The notes under the pieces: model-generated
What the model was told of the DNA's origin: nothing
Database searches by the model: none
What the model saw: the letters and a program-made list of their open reading frames with translations, nothing else
Translations under genes and position numbers: made by a program
DNA from: an uncultured Alteromonadales bacterium
GTDB taxonomy: Bacteria; Pseudomonadota; Gammaproteobacteria; Pseudomonadales; Cellvibrionaceae
NCBI GenBank assembly: GCA_937864365.1
Contig: CALMJT010000059.1
Coordinates: forward strand, 1 to 49,525
Reading direction: 5' to 3'
Length of the DNA: 49,525 nt
Shown here: positions 8,787-17,015 of the stretch, in pieces
Layout of the letters: every line of letters begins with the position of its first letter
Numbering within the stretch: position 1 is the stretch's first letter

Positions 8787-9461
8787 GTGACGACCACAGA
8801 AATTAGAATCGATATTATTTCAGACGTTACCTGCCCATGGTGCATTGTTGGCTATAAAAAATTACAACAAGCACTGTCAAACATTCCCAACGCTGACAAA
8901 ATTAAAATCCAGTGGCAACCATTTGCATTAAACCCTGGGCTTCCAGAAGATGGTGAACTGTTACTGGATAATTTAAAACGCAAATACAATATGTCTGAAC
9001 AAGATTCATTAAATTTTGCGAATAAACTTAAGGCCATTGGCGCCAAATTTAATTTTGAATTTAATATTGGGTCGGATTTTAAAATGTACGACACCAATAA
9101 TGCACACGTGTTATTACATTGGGCTCAGCGTTACAACAAACAAACCGAATTGAAACTCAAATTATTTGAGTACAACTTTTCAGACAACAAAAATATTAAC
9201 GACGAAAACGTGTTATTGGCCGCGTGCGAAGAAGTTGGTCTCAACCTAAATGAAGCGCAAAAAGCACTGCACGACGAAACCATCATCGGTGCCGTGAAAA
9301 AAGAAAAGCAACTGTGGGCATCGGCTGGCATTAACTCCGTACCATCGTTTGTGTTTAACAAAAAATATTTGGTCAATGGCGCACAAGAACCTGAACAATT
9401 TATTGAGGTTATCAACACGCTATTTGCCGAACAAAATCAGCTTGTTACCGAAGCCGAATAA
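8787..9461 (+). CDS. DsbA-family (FrnE-like) oxidoreductase
   Basis: A 224-residue thioredoxin-fold protein of the FrnE/2-hydroxychromene-2-carboxylate isomerase-like branch. The N-terminal active site is CPWC in IISDVTCPWCIVGYKKL. The helical insertion and the C-terminal GINSVPSFVFNKKYLVNGAQ (cis-Pro VPS loop and last strands) are as in FrnE. No signal peptide is present, so it is cytoplasmic. The frame is open upstream to a TTG at 8709, but the GTG at 8787 is preferred: GGAGG lies five bases before it and the length then equals the family norm. A likely role is thiol redox or stress, inferred from family only. Confidence 0.85.
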   Translation: MTTTEIRIDIISDVTCPWCIVGYKKLQQALSNIPNADKIKIQWQPFALNPGLPEDGELLLDNLKRKYNMSEQDSLNFANKLKAIGAKFNFEFNIGSDFKMYDTNNAHVLLHWAQRYNKQTELKLKLFEYNFSDNKNINDENVLLAACEEVGLNLNEAQKALHDETIIGAVKKEKQLWASAGINSVPSFVFNKKYLVNGAQEPEQFIEVINTLFAEQNQLVTEAE

Positions 9462-9486
9462 TCTTCAAACTAACGCGCTTTAACCA

Positions 9487-10380
9487 CTAGGTTCGAGCGC
9501 GAAGTTTTGCTCCCGTTATAATCACGATTGCAACACCACCTAAAATCATGCTGGATGTGATGTAAAAATGTAGGTCGAGTAATTCACCCGCAAATATCAC
9601 ACCGGCGACCGCAGCCAAAACAGGCACCAATAACTGTAATACAGCAGCTTGCGTGGTGTTTAAATGCCGCAAAGCAGAATACCAAATCGCGTATCCGCAG
9701 CCAGAGGTAATTGCGCCAGAAGTAATTGCCAGCAAGGCGCCCTCTAAGGTCATACTTCTACCGGCAAGAAAAAACACACTCAAGGCAATGCAAAGAGGTA
9801 CCGTTCTAATAAAATGAAGACCGGTTTCGCGAAGCGGATTCACCGAGCCTTTACCGGCCAGCGTATACATGGCCCAGCCTAAACCCGCAATAATCATTAA
9901 CAACGACGGTTGCCACTGAGGCGAGGTTAGATCCGGCCAAACTAGGGCCACAAATCCAGCTGCGGCCAACAACAAACCCAACCACTCCAAAATACTCAGA
10001 CGAGCACCTCGAAATAGGCTAATGGATATCATGGTAATTTGAACGGTAGAAAAGAGTAGCAATGCACCGATACCGGTATCGAGAGAAATGTATGCGAAAG
10101 AAAAACAGGCCGCGTAGATAAACAAATACCACAACCCCAGACCTTTCTTTGAAGTATATCCCGCAAGGACTTCTCGCCAAAAGGCTTTATTGCTGGGCTT
10201 TTCGGATTGAGTAAACTGAATCAGAATCAGTAAAGTAATAGCCGCAGAGATGAGCCTAACCGAGGTGAAACTTGCTGCATCAATCTGAGCAGTAGGATTT
10301 GCCAGTAATGCTAAACGGCACAATACCGAGTTGCCTGCAAAAGCAATTAAAGCAAACACAACGCTTACGATCAGTTTCAA
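9487..10380 (-). CDS. EamA/DMT-family transporter
   Basis: A 297-residue drug/metabolite transporter-superfamily protein with about ten hydrophobic helices in two EamA halves (about 1-135 and 150-290). Typical features are the ALLLFSTVQITMI and AAVLQLLVPVLAAVAGVIFAGE segments and the glycine-rich helix ends. It is an inner-membrane exporter of unknown small molecules. The start is TTG; GAGGG about seven bases upstream supports it. It is convergent with the FrnE-like gene, with a 25-nt gap. The substrate cannot be inferred. Confidence 0.85.
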   Translation of the reverse strand: MKLIVSVVFALIAFAGNSVLCRLALLANPTAQIDAASFTSVRLISAAITLLILIQFTQSEKPSNKAFWREVLAGYTSKKGLGLWYLFIYAACFSFAYISLDTGIGALLLFSTVQITMISISLFRGARLSILEWLGLLLAAAGFVALVWPDLTSPQWQPSLLMIIAGLGWAMYTLAGKGSVNPLRETGLHFIRTVPLCIALSVFFLAGRSMTLEGALLAITSGAITSGCGYAIWYSALRHLNTTQAAVLQLLVPVLAAVAGVIFAGELLDLHFYITSSMILGGVAIVIITGAKLRART

Positions 10381-10684
10381 ACCTCTACCCTCTCTCTTGT
10401 TTTAGTTATTTTGAGATTGTTATCTTACTTCATTAAGTCATAAACAAGCATACAGAAATTTATAAAAATATCAGTATCGAAACAAAAGCCAATAATTTCT
10501 ACTGACATAATGCCTAGCCACATAGCTGGCAAAATTTTTAGATCCTAAAAAAATAATTTTTAATGCAATAATATTCAATATTAACCCTATGGATTACACC
10601 TATAATTTTTGTTTTGATTGTTCTACTTTTATAAAGCATATTTACCACGTTATATCGCAGCAATTACACCTTGATGTATCAATA
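10381..10684. other. AT-rich non-coding region
   Basis: Divergent intergenic DNA between the EamA gene (minus strand) and the PHB depolymerase (plus strand). It is very AT-rich with no ORF or RNA gene visible. Promoters for both flanking genes probably lie here, but no site can be fixed with confidence. Repeat copy 4 follows. Confidence 0.45.
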
Positions 10685-10836
10685 GAAAAACTCTGATTAA
10701 TCCATCTACAATTTAGTCCGAGGGCAGACGTTGAAAGTACGACTTTCAATTTCTCCGTAATTTCAATAACTTACGGTTATCGAAATTGACGACCTATGCA
10801 TGTGTCGTCAAAAACTCCTGCCACTGGGAGTTTTTT
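10685..10836 (-). repeat. dispersed palindromic element, copy 4 (inverted, divergent)
   Basis: About 152 bp. Its reverse complement aligns with copies 1-3: a hairpin with GAGTTTTT, then GTCGTC-type and TGTGTC arms, CAATTTCGATAACCGTAAGT, TTGAAATT, GAGAAATTGAAA and a TTAATCAGAG end. Primary sequence differs much more than structure. The outer hairpin is AAAAACTCC/GGAGTTTTT (10810-10835) and the inner one is TTGAAAGT/ACTTTCAA (10730-10749). Its paired arms differ from those of copies 2 and 3 on both sides at the same positions. It lies 42 nt before the PHB depolymerase start codon, so it may be within that gene's 5' leader. Confidence 0.7.
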
Positions 10837-10878
10837 ATCAAAACGCAATATTACAATAATTAAAATCTAGGGCATTCT

Positions 10879-11934
10879 ATGAAACCAATTCAAGCTATTG
10901 CTATTGTATGCTCCGCACATTTATTACTGTGCGCACATACCGTGAACGCGCAACCCGATAAACTGCCAGCTCTTGGCGTTAAGCTCAATGACGTAACTGT
11001 TTCCGGATTATCATCGGGCGCATTTATGGCGTCACAACTGTACATAGTTAATTCACAAATTATGTCGGGAGCAGGCATTATCGCGGGCGGCCCTTACCTA
11101 TGCGCCCTATCTTGGGATTTCCAATCCCATGTACAAAACGCCACCGGTTCTTGCATGAACCCACTAACTCACAGCTCAGGCCCAAACACTCCGCACCTAT
11201 CTAGTTTGACGCGCCAACTTGCAGAAAAAGGCGACATAGATTCAATCACCAATTTAGTGGATGACAAAATCTATCTATTTAATGGCAAGGCCGACCACAC
11301 CGTTACCACAACCGTTATGGATCAAACTTACCAATATTTTCTTGATCTTGGTATAAACAAAGACGCTATTGAATACGTCACCGACGTTGACGCAGGTCAC
11401 GCCATAGTTACCACCAGTTTTGGTAATAAGGAATGCGCCGTAACTGAAAAGCCGTTCATCAACGACTGTGACATTTATCAAGCGAAAGACATTCTAAATC
11501 ATTTATATTCGGGCTTGTCCGAACCGGCAGCAGATGTTGCTCAAGCAATTGTTGAATTCGATCAGACGGAATTTATCAAAAGCGGTAACACTAGCATGAG
11601 TGATTCTGCGTTTGTCTATATTCCCGAAGGCTGTCGCGAAGGAGGCTGTAGGCTGCACATTGTGTATCACGGCTGTTTACAGGGCTATACCGAAATCGGC
11701 GACCAATACTACATGGGCACCGGTTACAATCAGATCGCCGATGCCAATGACATTGTCATGCTGTATCCACAGGTCGAACCGTCATCGAAAGATCCGTTTA
11801 ACCCCCAAGGCTGCTGGGATTTTTGGGGATATTCTCAACCCAATAAATCTGAACCCGATTTTTACAGTAAACACGCTCCGCAGTTATCGGCCGTAAGGGC
11901 GATGATTGATCGTCTCGCGGAGCCCGTAAATTAA
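10879..11934 (+). CDS. secreted poly(3-hydroxybutyrate) depolymerase-like esterase
   Basis: A 351-residue protein with a Sec signal peptide (about 1-24, ending VNAQ). Esterase features are the lipase box GLSSG with nucleophile Ser45, Asp139 in FNGKADHTV and His174 in DVDAGHAI, followed by HIVYHGCLQGY and the NDIVMLYPQV strand. This pattern is that of short-chain-length PHB depolymerases and related esterases that act on amorphous PHB. The ATG has TAGGG at good spacing. The phasin gene follows after 30 nt, which supports a PHA role. An alternative is a broader polyester or feruloyl-type esterase. A periplasmic or extracellular site is implied by the signal peptide. Confidence 0.82.
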   Translation: MKPIQAIAIVCSAHLLLCAHTVNAQPDKLPALGVKLNDVTVSGLSSGAFMASQLYIVNSQIMSGAGIIAGGPYLCALSWDFQSHVQNATGSCMNPLTHSSGPNTPHLSSLTRQLAEKGDIDSITNLVDDKIYLFNGKADHTVTTTVMDQTYQYFLDLGINKDAIEYVTDVDAGHAIVTTSFGNKECAVTEKPFINDCDIYQAKDILNHLYSGLSEPAADVAQAIVEFDQTEFIKSGNTSMSDSAFVYIPEGCREGGCRLHIVYHGCLQGYTEIGDQYYMGTGYNQIADANDIVMLYPQVEPSSKDPFNPQGCWDFWGYSQPNKSEPDFYSKHAPQLSAVRAMIDRLAEPVN

Positions 11935-11964
11935 TTAAAATCCTTTTCTGAATTGGAGCTTATT

Positions 11965-12486
11965 ATGAATGCGCTAACTCAAATGCCAGACCTTTCGATG
12001 GACAAAGACCTGAAAGCAGCTCTTGAAAGAGCTAATCAAGTGATGAAAACCTCTATGGAAGAAATGAATTTATTAAAAAATGCATTTAATCCAATGCAAA
12101 CATTCGTTCAAATCAACGAACAATTTATGCAGTTTTTTTCGAAAACAGATTGGATGGGATTTTTTTCGCAAAAAAACGATCCTGCGAATATCCAAAGCTG
12201 CATGACCGATTTTTTAGACGTGCAAAGTACCAGCTTCAAAAAATTAACTGAGTCACAACAAAAGCTTCTTATCGATTCGGTTAAAGACATCAGCGACAGC
12301 ATGACCGCATTTAAAGCAGGCGCATCGCCCCAACAAAACCTAGCCGCCGTTATCAACAAAAACCTTGATGGATTTGAACAAATTCAAAAAGATGTTAACG
12401 CACAAGCGTCGTTAATGGGTTCTATTCAAACCGCTTACGTTGCTTGGTTGCAAAGCACATTGGAAAAAACTTTGCCGAAGAAATAA
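11965..12486 (+). CDS. phasin-family protein (PHA granule-associated)
   Basis: A 173-residue, all-helical, Met/Gln/Lys-rich protein of phasin type with no signal peptide and no Cys except one (IQSCMTDF). Amphipathic segments such as MKTSMEEMNLLKNAFNPMQT and FKKLTESQQKLLIDSVKDIS fit the phasin fold that coats polyhydroxyalkanoate granules. The ATG at 11965 is chosen because GGAG ends six bases before it; the in-frame TTG at 11953 overlaps that ribosome site. It lies 30 nt after the PHB depolymerase, so both are probably one transcript, ended by the hairpin at 12543. Confidence 0.78.
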   Translation: MNALTQMPDLSMDKDLKAALERANQVMKTSMEEMNLLKNAFNPMQTFVQINEQFMQFFSKTDWMGFFSQKNDPANIQSCMTDFLDVQSTSFKKLTESQQKLLIDSVKDISDSMTAFKAGASPQQNLAAVINKNLDGFEQIQKDVNAQASLMGSIQTAYVAWLQSTLEKTLPKK

Positions 12487-12542
12487 AGTGCTAATAAGTT
12501 AAAGACTCTTAAAGTTTTTAACCATTCACCGAATACTAAAAA

Positions 12543-12570
12543 GGCTCTGGTTTTATCAGAGCCTTTTTTT
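12543..12570. terminator. bidirectional rho-independent terminator
   Basis: A perfect 7-bp stem, GGCTCTG (12543-12549) and CAGAGCC (12557-12563), with seven Ts after it and a five-A run before it. It serves the phasin transcript on the plus strand and the convergent truncated-haemoglobin gene on the minus strand. Confidence 0.9.
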
Positions 12571-12599
12571 ATTACTTCTCCCATACCATGGCAGAAAAT

Positions 12600-13022
12600 T
12601 TATTTTTTCGGCTCGCACATAAGACGAATACTTTCGGCAGGAATAGAAAGTTTGTCGATAATGTACTTCTGAAAATCATCCGGATAAAACTCATCAGCCA
12701 ACGCTTTTTTCATACACAACAGCCAAGCGTTTTTGCCATCCATATCAACTGGCAAATGCTTGTGTGCAACCGGAATTGAAATAGAACCAAAATGCTCTTT
12801 ATACAACTTTGGGCCACTCATCCAACCCGACAAAAAATAAATTAATTTTTGGCGAGAAAGGCTCAAATCTTCGGGATGCATATCGCGAACAAACTTCGCC
12901 TCGGGAAGCGTCTCCATATAATCATAAAAACGATTGACCAACCGAGTAATTCCCTCTAACCCGCCTGCCGCTTGATAGGTTGCATCGCCATTGCCGTAAG
13001 AAATTGATTCAACATGTACCAC
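12600..13022 (-). CDS. truncated haemoglobin, group II (trHbO-like)
   Basis: A 140-residue globin of the 2/2 truncated type. The N-terminal GGLEGITRLVNRFYDYM contains the B helix. FLSGWMSGPKLYKEHFG and AHKHLPVD, with proximal His89, match group II. Trp100 in NAWLLCM is the G8 tryptophan typical of groups II and III. It binds haem and oxygen in the cytoplasm; roles proposed for the family are oxygen delivery and peroxide or NO chemistry. The start is GTG with AGGGAG seven bases upstream. It is monocistronic, ending at the shared terminator at 12543. Confidence 0.85.
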   Translation of the reverse strand: MVHVESISYGNGDATYQAAGGLEGITRLVNRFYDYMETLPEAKFVRDMHPEDLSLSRQKLIYFLSGWMSGPKLYKEHFGSISIPVAHKHLPVDMDGKNAWLLCMKKALADEFYPDDFQKYIIDKLSIPAESIRLMCEPKK

Positions 13023-13156
13023 AGAAGTACTCCCTAAAATTTACACATTACAACAACACGCTTACAGCAGTATCAATTTGTTTGCCAAAAAACATGTTTT
13101 CGGTCAAAAGTTATCGATAAAGATGGTTGTTACTGAAGAGAAAAACCAACAAAAAC

Positions 13157-13315
13157 TATAGGAAACTCTGATTAACCTAGAGTTTCTCGCGACACAAGGA
13201 TGTGTCGCCAACTTCAAGAAGTGTAAGTGATTGAAATTGTGACGAAATTGGAAATCACATTTTCAATTTCTTTCCTCTGATTAACTCATGAATGAGTTAA
13301 TCAGAGGTTCCTATA
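13157..13315 (+). repeat. dispersed palindromic element, copy 3 (MITE-like, 159 bp)
   Basis: A full-length copy with 20-bp terminal inverted repeats (TATAGGAAACTCTGATTAAC, and the complement of TATAGGAACCTCTGATTAAC; one mismatch). It has the same internal palindromes as copy 2. Its 3' arm is a perfect 15-bp hairpin with a 2-nt loop: CTCTGATTAACTCAT (13275-13289), GA, ATGAGTTAATCAGAG. It sits between the haemoglobin gene and the dpp terminator and has no coding capacity. Copies 2 and 3 are close enough to suggest fairly recent spread. Confidence 0.9.
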
Positions 13316-13348
13316 ACTGCTTTTAGAAACTAGTAATTCGAAAAGAAA

Positions 13349-13375
13349 GATAACTCAAACTGAGTTTGAGTTATC
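13349..13375 (-). terminator. terminator of the dpp operon
   Basis: A perfect 12-bp stem, GATAACTCAAAC (13349-13360) and GTTTGAGTTATC (13364-13375), with a TGA loop. On the minus strand it is followed by TTTCTTTT. It lies 14 nt past the dppF stop codon. Confidence 0.85.
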
Positions 13376-13389
13376 TGAATTGAAGAAGT

Positions 13390-14208
13390 TTAGTTTGAGA
13401 GACGCTCGCGAATCGATTCAACATCTGCTCTGGGTGTTGCGGCAAATAGCGTTTGTGTGTATTCGTGTTGGGGATTGGCAAAGATTTCGTCGCGGCTGCG
13501 ATGTTCTACAACTTCGCCAAAGTACATAACTAACACTTCATCGGCGATGTATTTTACGACCGATAAATCGTGACTAATAAACACGTAGGTTAGGTTTAGT
13601 TCTTCTTGAAGGTCTGCCAATAAATTCAGAATTTGTGCCTGTACCGACAAATCCAACGCTGAGACGGGTTCATCCAACACGAGTAATCTCGGTGTTAACA
13701 TCAAGGCGCGAGCAATGGCAATACGCTGACGCTGACCGCCCGAAAACATGTGCGGGTAACGGTGATAATGCTCTGGCCCTAAACCCACTTTTACCAACAT
13801 TTCGTCGGCTAACTTTTTGCGCTCACCAGCGGTTTTTTTGGTGTTTAACAACAAAGGTTCTTCTAATACCTTGCCGATTTTCTGGCGAGGATTTAGCGAG
13901 CCATAGGGATTTTGAAAAACGATTTGGACCTTCTGACGAAGCTCTGGGGTCAATTTAGTTTTGGCAATATTAATGGATTGTCCATCGATTTTTAAATCAC
14001 CCGAAGTCGCAGGATCAATTAAGGTTAAAATGCGGGCCAAGGTGGATTTGCCACAACCCGATTCACCAACGATGGCTAGAGTTTTACCTTCGTGCACTTC
14101 AAAATTAATACCTTTTAGTGCATTAACGGTTTTTGATTTTCCCCAAAGACCACCTTTAACGTGATAATCGCGAGTAATATTTTCTGCTTTTAATACCGGC
14201 TGAGTCAT
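13390..14208 (-). CDS. dppF: dipeptide ABC transporter ATP-binding protein DppF
   Basis: A 272-residue ABC ATPase, one of the two nucleotide-binding subunits of the dipeptide importer. It has Walker A GESGCGKST (about 52-60), the Q-loop VFQNPYGSLNPR, the signature SGGQRQRIAIARAL, Walker B LLVLDEPVSALD and the switch His in FISHDLSVV. The C-terminus ends soon after NPQHEYTQTLF, so the long C-terminal extension seen in Opp/Dpp ATPases of about 330 residues is mostly missing. It is the last gene of the operon, 14 nt after dppD, with a strong terminator behind. Confidence 0.92.
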   Translation of the reverse strand: MTQPVLKAENITRDYHVKGGLWGKSKTVNALKGINFEVHEGKTLAIVGESGCGKSTLARILTLIDPATSGDLKIDGQSINIAKTKLTPELRQKVQIVFQNPYGSLNPRQKIGKVLEEPLLLNTKKTAGERKKLADEMLVKVGLGPEHYHRYPHMFSGGQRQRIAIARALMLTPRLLVLDEPVSALDLSVQAQILNLLADLQEELNLTYVFISHDLSVVKYIADEVLVMYFGEVVEHRSRDEIFANPQHEYTQTLFAATPRADVESIRERLSN

Positions 14209-14222
14209 TTTAATCGATCACC

Positions 14223-15050
14223 TTACGCTTGAACAAAATCAGCTACCGTAGGCAAACGATCACCCGTAGCATTCTCAGGCAGTGCCGATAACAGCGCCTT
14301 AGTATAAGGGTTTTTCGGCGACTCAAATAAATCCAATACCGGTGCCTCTTCCATTAATTTGCCTTTGTATTGAACAATCACGCGATCGGCGGTTTGTGCG
14401 ACAACACCCATATCGTGGGTAATCATTATCAACGCCATTTTGGTTTGCTGCTGAAGATTCATCAACAATTCTAAGATTTGCCTTTGAATGGTTACATCAA
14501 GCGCAGTTGTAGGCTCATCGGCGATCAGCAATTTTGGTGAACACGCAATTGCCATAGCAATCATCACTCGCTGACATTGACCGCCCGACATTTGATGCGG
14601 ATATGACTTTAAACGCGATTTTGGATCGGGAATGCCAACGTCGTTTAATAACTCTAAGCAGCGATCTCTACGTGCGGCTTTGCCCAAATCTGTGTGGGTT
14701 TTTAACGCTTCATTTAACTGAAAACCAACGTTAAAACACGGATTTAAACTGGCGATTGGCTCTTGGAAAATCATCGCGATTTCGCTGCCAATTAATTTAC
14801 GGCGCTGCTTTGGGTTTAATGTTTTTAGGTCTTGACCATTAAATAATAATTTATCGGCGCTAACTTTTGCGGTTTTGGGAAGTAAGCCCATTAACGCCAA
14901 CATAGCCACGGATTTACCGGAACCGGATTCACCAACAATCGCAAGCACTTCGCCGGGATCAACGCTATAGCTCACGCCATCGAGAGCGCGAAACACACCG
15001 GAGGAGGTATCGAATTCAACACGGAGATTTTCTATTTCTAATAAAGACAT
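14223..15050 (-). CDS. dppD: dipeptide ABC transporter ATP-binding protein DppD
   Basis: A 275-residue ABC ATPase with Walker [11 protein letters not shown]-loop [12 protein letters not shown], signature [14 protein letters not shown], Walker [13 protein letters not shown] and switch MITHDMGVV. The ATG at 15050 is preferred over the overlapping TTG at 15053, since GGAG is seven bases before it. The dppC stop codon is only 3 nt upstream, so translation is probably coupled. It is shorter than E. coli DppD and ends at [14 protein letters not shown]. No cysteines follow, so the iron-sulfur site reported in some OppD/DppD C-termini seems absent. Confidence 0.92.
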   Translation of the reverse strand: MSLLEIENLRVEFDTSSGVFRALDGVSYSVDPGEVLAIVGESGSGKSVAMLALMGLLPKTAKVSADKLLFNGQDLKTLNPKQRRKLIGSEIAMIFQEPIASLNPCFNVGFQLNEALKTHTDLGKAARRDRCLELLNDVGIPDPKSRLKSYPHQMSGGQCQRVMIAMAIACSPKLLIADEPTTALDVTIQRQILELLMNLQQQTKMALIMITHDMGVVAQTADRVIVQYKGKLMEEAPVLDLFESPKNPYTKALLSALPENATGDRLPTVADFVQA

Positions 15051-15053
15051 CAA

Positions 15054-15947
15054 TCAGCTCCGCTTTAATTTTGGATCAAGGGCGTCGCGAAGTCCGTCGC
15101 CAAATAAGTTGATGGCTAAAACGGTAATTAGAATCGCCAAACCGGGAAATGTAACAACCCACCACGCGCGCAAAATAAATTCGCGAGCTTCAGCCAACAT
15201 GGTGCCCCACTCAGGTGTAGGCGGTTGCGCGCCCATTCCCAAGAAACCAAGCGCCGCAGCATCTAAAATTGCCGAAGAAAACGACAAGGTAGCTTGTACA
15301 ATTAAAGGAGCCAAACAATTCGGCAAGATGGTGTAAAACATTAACCGTAAATGACCACTACCAGCGACTTTTGCCGCCATCACATAATCACGCCCGGCTT
15401 CCGATAAAACGGCTGCGCGCGTTAAGCGAACAAAATGCGGTTGTAACACCAACGCAATGGCTATCATGGCATTAACTAAGCCGGGGCCTAAAACAGCAAC
15501 CAAAACCAACGCCAACAATAACGACGGAAACGCGAGGATGATATCCATAATGCGCATGATTAAGGTATCAACCCAGCCTTTGCAGTAACCAGCCGTTAAA
15601 CCTAAAACCACTCCGCCAACTAGCGCAATGGCAACCACGACACAACCAATAAATAAGGAGTAGCGTGCGCCATAAATCAATCGTGAAAGAATATCTCGAC
15701 CAACAGCGTCGGTACCTAATAAGAAGTCGCTGTTGCCACCTTCAATCCAGCTCGGTGGCAATAAGAAATAATCACGATATTGAAAATCAGGAGCGTGAGG
15801 TGCAAATATGGGCGCTAGCAACGCCACAAACACCAACAATAAGAACACAGCCAAACCAATCACTGCGCCTTTGTTTTGAGAAAAATAAAACCAGAATTCC
15901 GCAAGTGCGCTTGGCCGGTTTAATTCCAAGGAAGATTCAGTCGCCAT
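15054..15947 (-). CDS. dppC: dipeptide ABC transporter permease DppC
   Basis: A 297-residue inner-membrane permease. An N-terminal OppC leader helix (about 27-50, GLAVFLLLVFVALLAPIFAP) is followed by FLLGTDAVGRDILSRLIYGAR and the binding-protein-dependent transport permease domain (about 90-295). The EAA loop is in AALGFLGMGAQPPTPEWGTM. It forms the transmembrane channel with DppB. It starts 7 nt after the dppB stop codon. The assignment rests on the operon and on strong family motifs. Confidence 0.93.
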   Translation of the reverse strand: MATESSLELNRPSALAEFWFYFSQNKGAVIGLAVFLLLVFVALLAPIFAPHAPDFQYRDYFLLPPSWIEGGNSDFLLGTDAVGRDILSRLIYGARYSLFIGCVVVAIALVGGVVLGLTAGYCKGWVDTLIMRIMDIILAFPSLLLALVLVAVLGPGLVNAMIAIALVLQPHFVRLTRAAVLSEAGRDYVMAAKVAGSGHLRLMFYTILPNCLAPLIVQATLSFSSAILDAAALGFLGMGAQPPTPEWGTMLAEAREFILRAWWVVTFPGLAILITVLAINLFGDGLRDALDPKLKRS

Positions 15948-15954
15948 TTCCTAC

Positions 15955-16959
15955 TTATCCTCGAATCCGTGGATTAATTAAACCGTACAGCACGTCTACG
16001 ATTAAATTCACGATCATAATAATTGCCGCAATTAACAATAGCGCGCCCTGCACCACAAAATAATCTCGACGCGTAATCGAGTCGATTAACCACTTGCCGA
16101 TTCCCGGCCACGAGAAAATGGTCTCGGTTAAGATGGCACCGGCCAACATCACACCAATTTGCAAACCAATGGTTGTGATGACCGGAATCATGGCATTTCG
16201 CAACGCGTGAACACCAATGACACGAAACGGTGATAAACCTTTTGCTCGCGCGGTTCGCACATAATCTTCACCCATAACTTCGAGCATCGCCGAGCGGGTT
16301 TGACGAGCAATAACCGCCAATGGAATCGTTGCTAACACAATGGATGGTAAAATAAGATGTTGAATCGCCGAGGCAAAAGCGCCTTCTTCACCGGATAGCA
16401 AACTGTCGATCAGCATAAACCCGGTAACCGGCTCAAAGAAATACAATAGGGAAATTCGACCAGATACCGGCGTCCAACCTAGGGTGCCGGAGAAGAAAAT
16501 AATCAGCAGTAATCCCCACCAAAAGATTGGCATAGAGTAACCCACTAAAGCCGTTCCCATGATCGATTGATCGATGAAGGTGCCGCGTTTGGTAGCAGCA
16601 ATAACGCCGAGTGGAATACCAATAACAACCGCGAGAAAAATCGCGCAAAGAGAAAGCTCTACCGTGGCGGGAAATAAGGCAAAAAACTCATCAACAACCG
16701 GCTGTTTGGACGCAAATGAAGTCCCCAAATCGCCCTGCAGAATATTGCCTAAATAATCGAGATATTGTTTCCAAAGAGGTTGATCAAAGCCCATTTCTGC
16801 CATGAGCTGGGCTTTCCGCTCGGGATTAATACCACGTTCACCGGCAAGTAATTCAATGGGATCACCGGGCAATAGCCGGATAAACGAAAACGCAACCAAG
16901 GTTACGCCTAAAAACGTGGGCACCAACATAGCGAGGCGCCCCAATAAAAACCGTAGCAT
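15955..16959 (-). CDS. dppB: dipeptide ABC transporter permease DppB
   Basis: A 334-residue inner-membrane permease with about six helices. It starts MLRFLLGRLAMLVPTFLGVT and has FIRLLPGDPIELLAGERG, typical of the DppB/OppB N-terminal region. The permease EAA motif lies in DYVRTARAKGLSPFRVI, and the C-terminus is SWPGIGKWLIDSITRRDYFVV. It pairs with DppC to carry di- and tripeptides handed over by DppA. It lies 56 nt downstream of dppA. Confidence 0.93.
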   Translation of the reverse strand: MLRFLLGRLAMLVPTFLGVTLVAFSFIRLLPGDPIELLAGERGINPERKAQLMAEMGFDQPLWKQYLDYLGNILQGDLGTSFASKQPVVDEFFALFPATVELSLCAIFLAVVIGIPLGVIAATKRGTFIDQSIMGTALVGYSMPIFWWGLLLIIFFSGTLGWTPVSGRISLLYFFEPVTGFMLIDSLLSGEEGAFASAIQHLILPSIVLATIPLAVIARQTRSAMLEVMGEDYVRTARAKGLSPFRVIGVHALRNAMIPVITTIGLQIGVMLAGAILTETIFSWPGIGKWLIDSITRRDYFVVQGALLLIAAIIMIVNLIVDVLYGLINPRIRG

Positions 16960-17015
16960 CAGTAAACCTTTTTAAGAATCGGCTTTAGCCCTATAAATGT
17001 TCAGTCGATTTCGAT

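Noticed and set aside
10810-10836. Rho-independent terminator (AAAAACTCC/GGAGTTTTTT)
   Set aside because: It lies between divergent genes, so no transcript needs ending here; it aligns with a hairpin of the repeat family instead.
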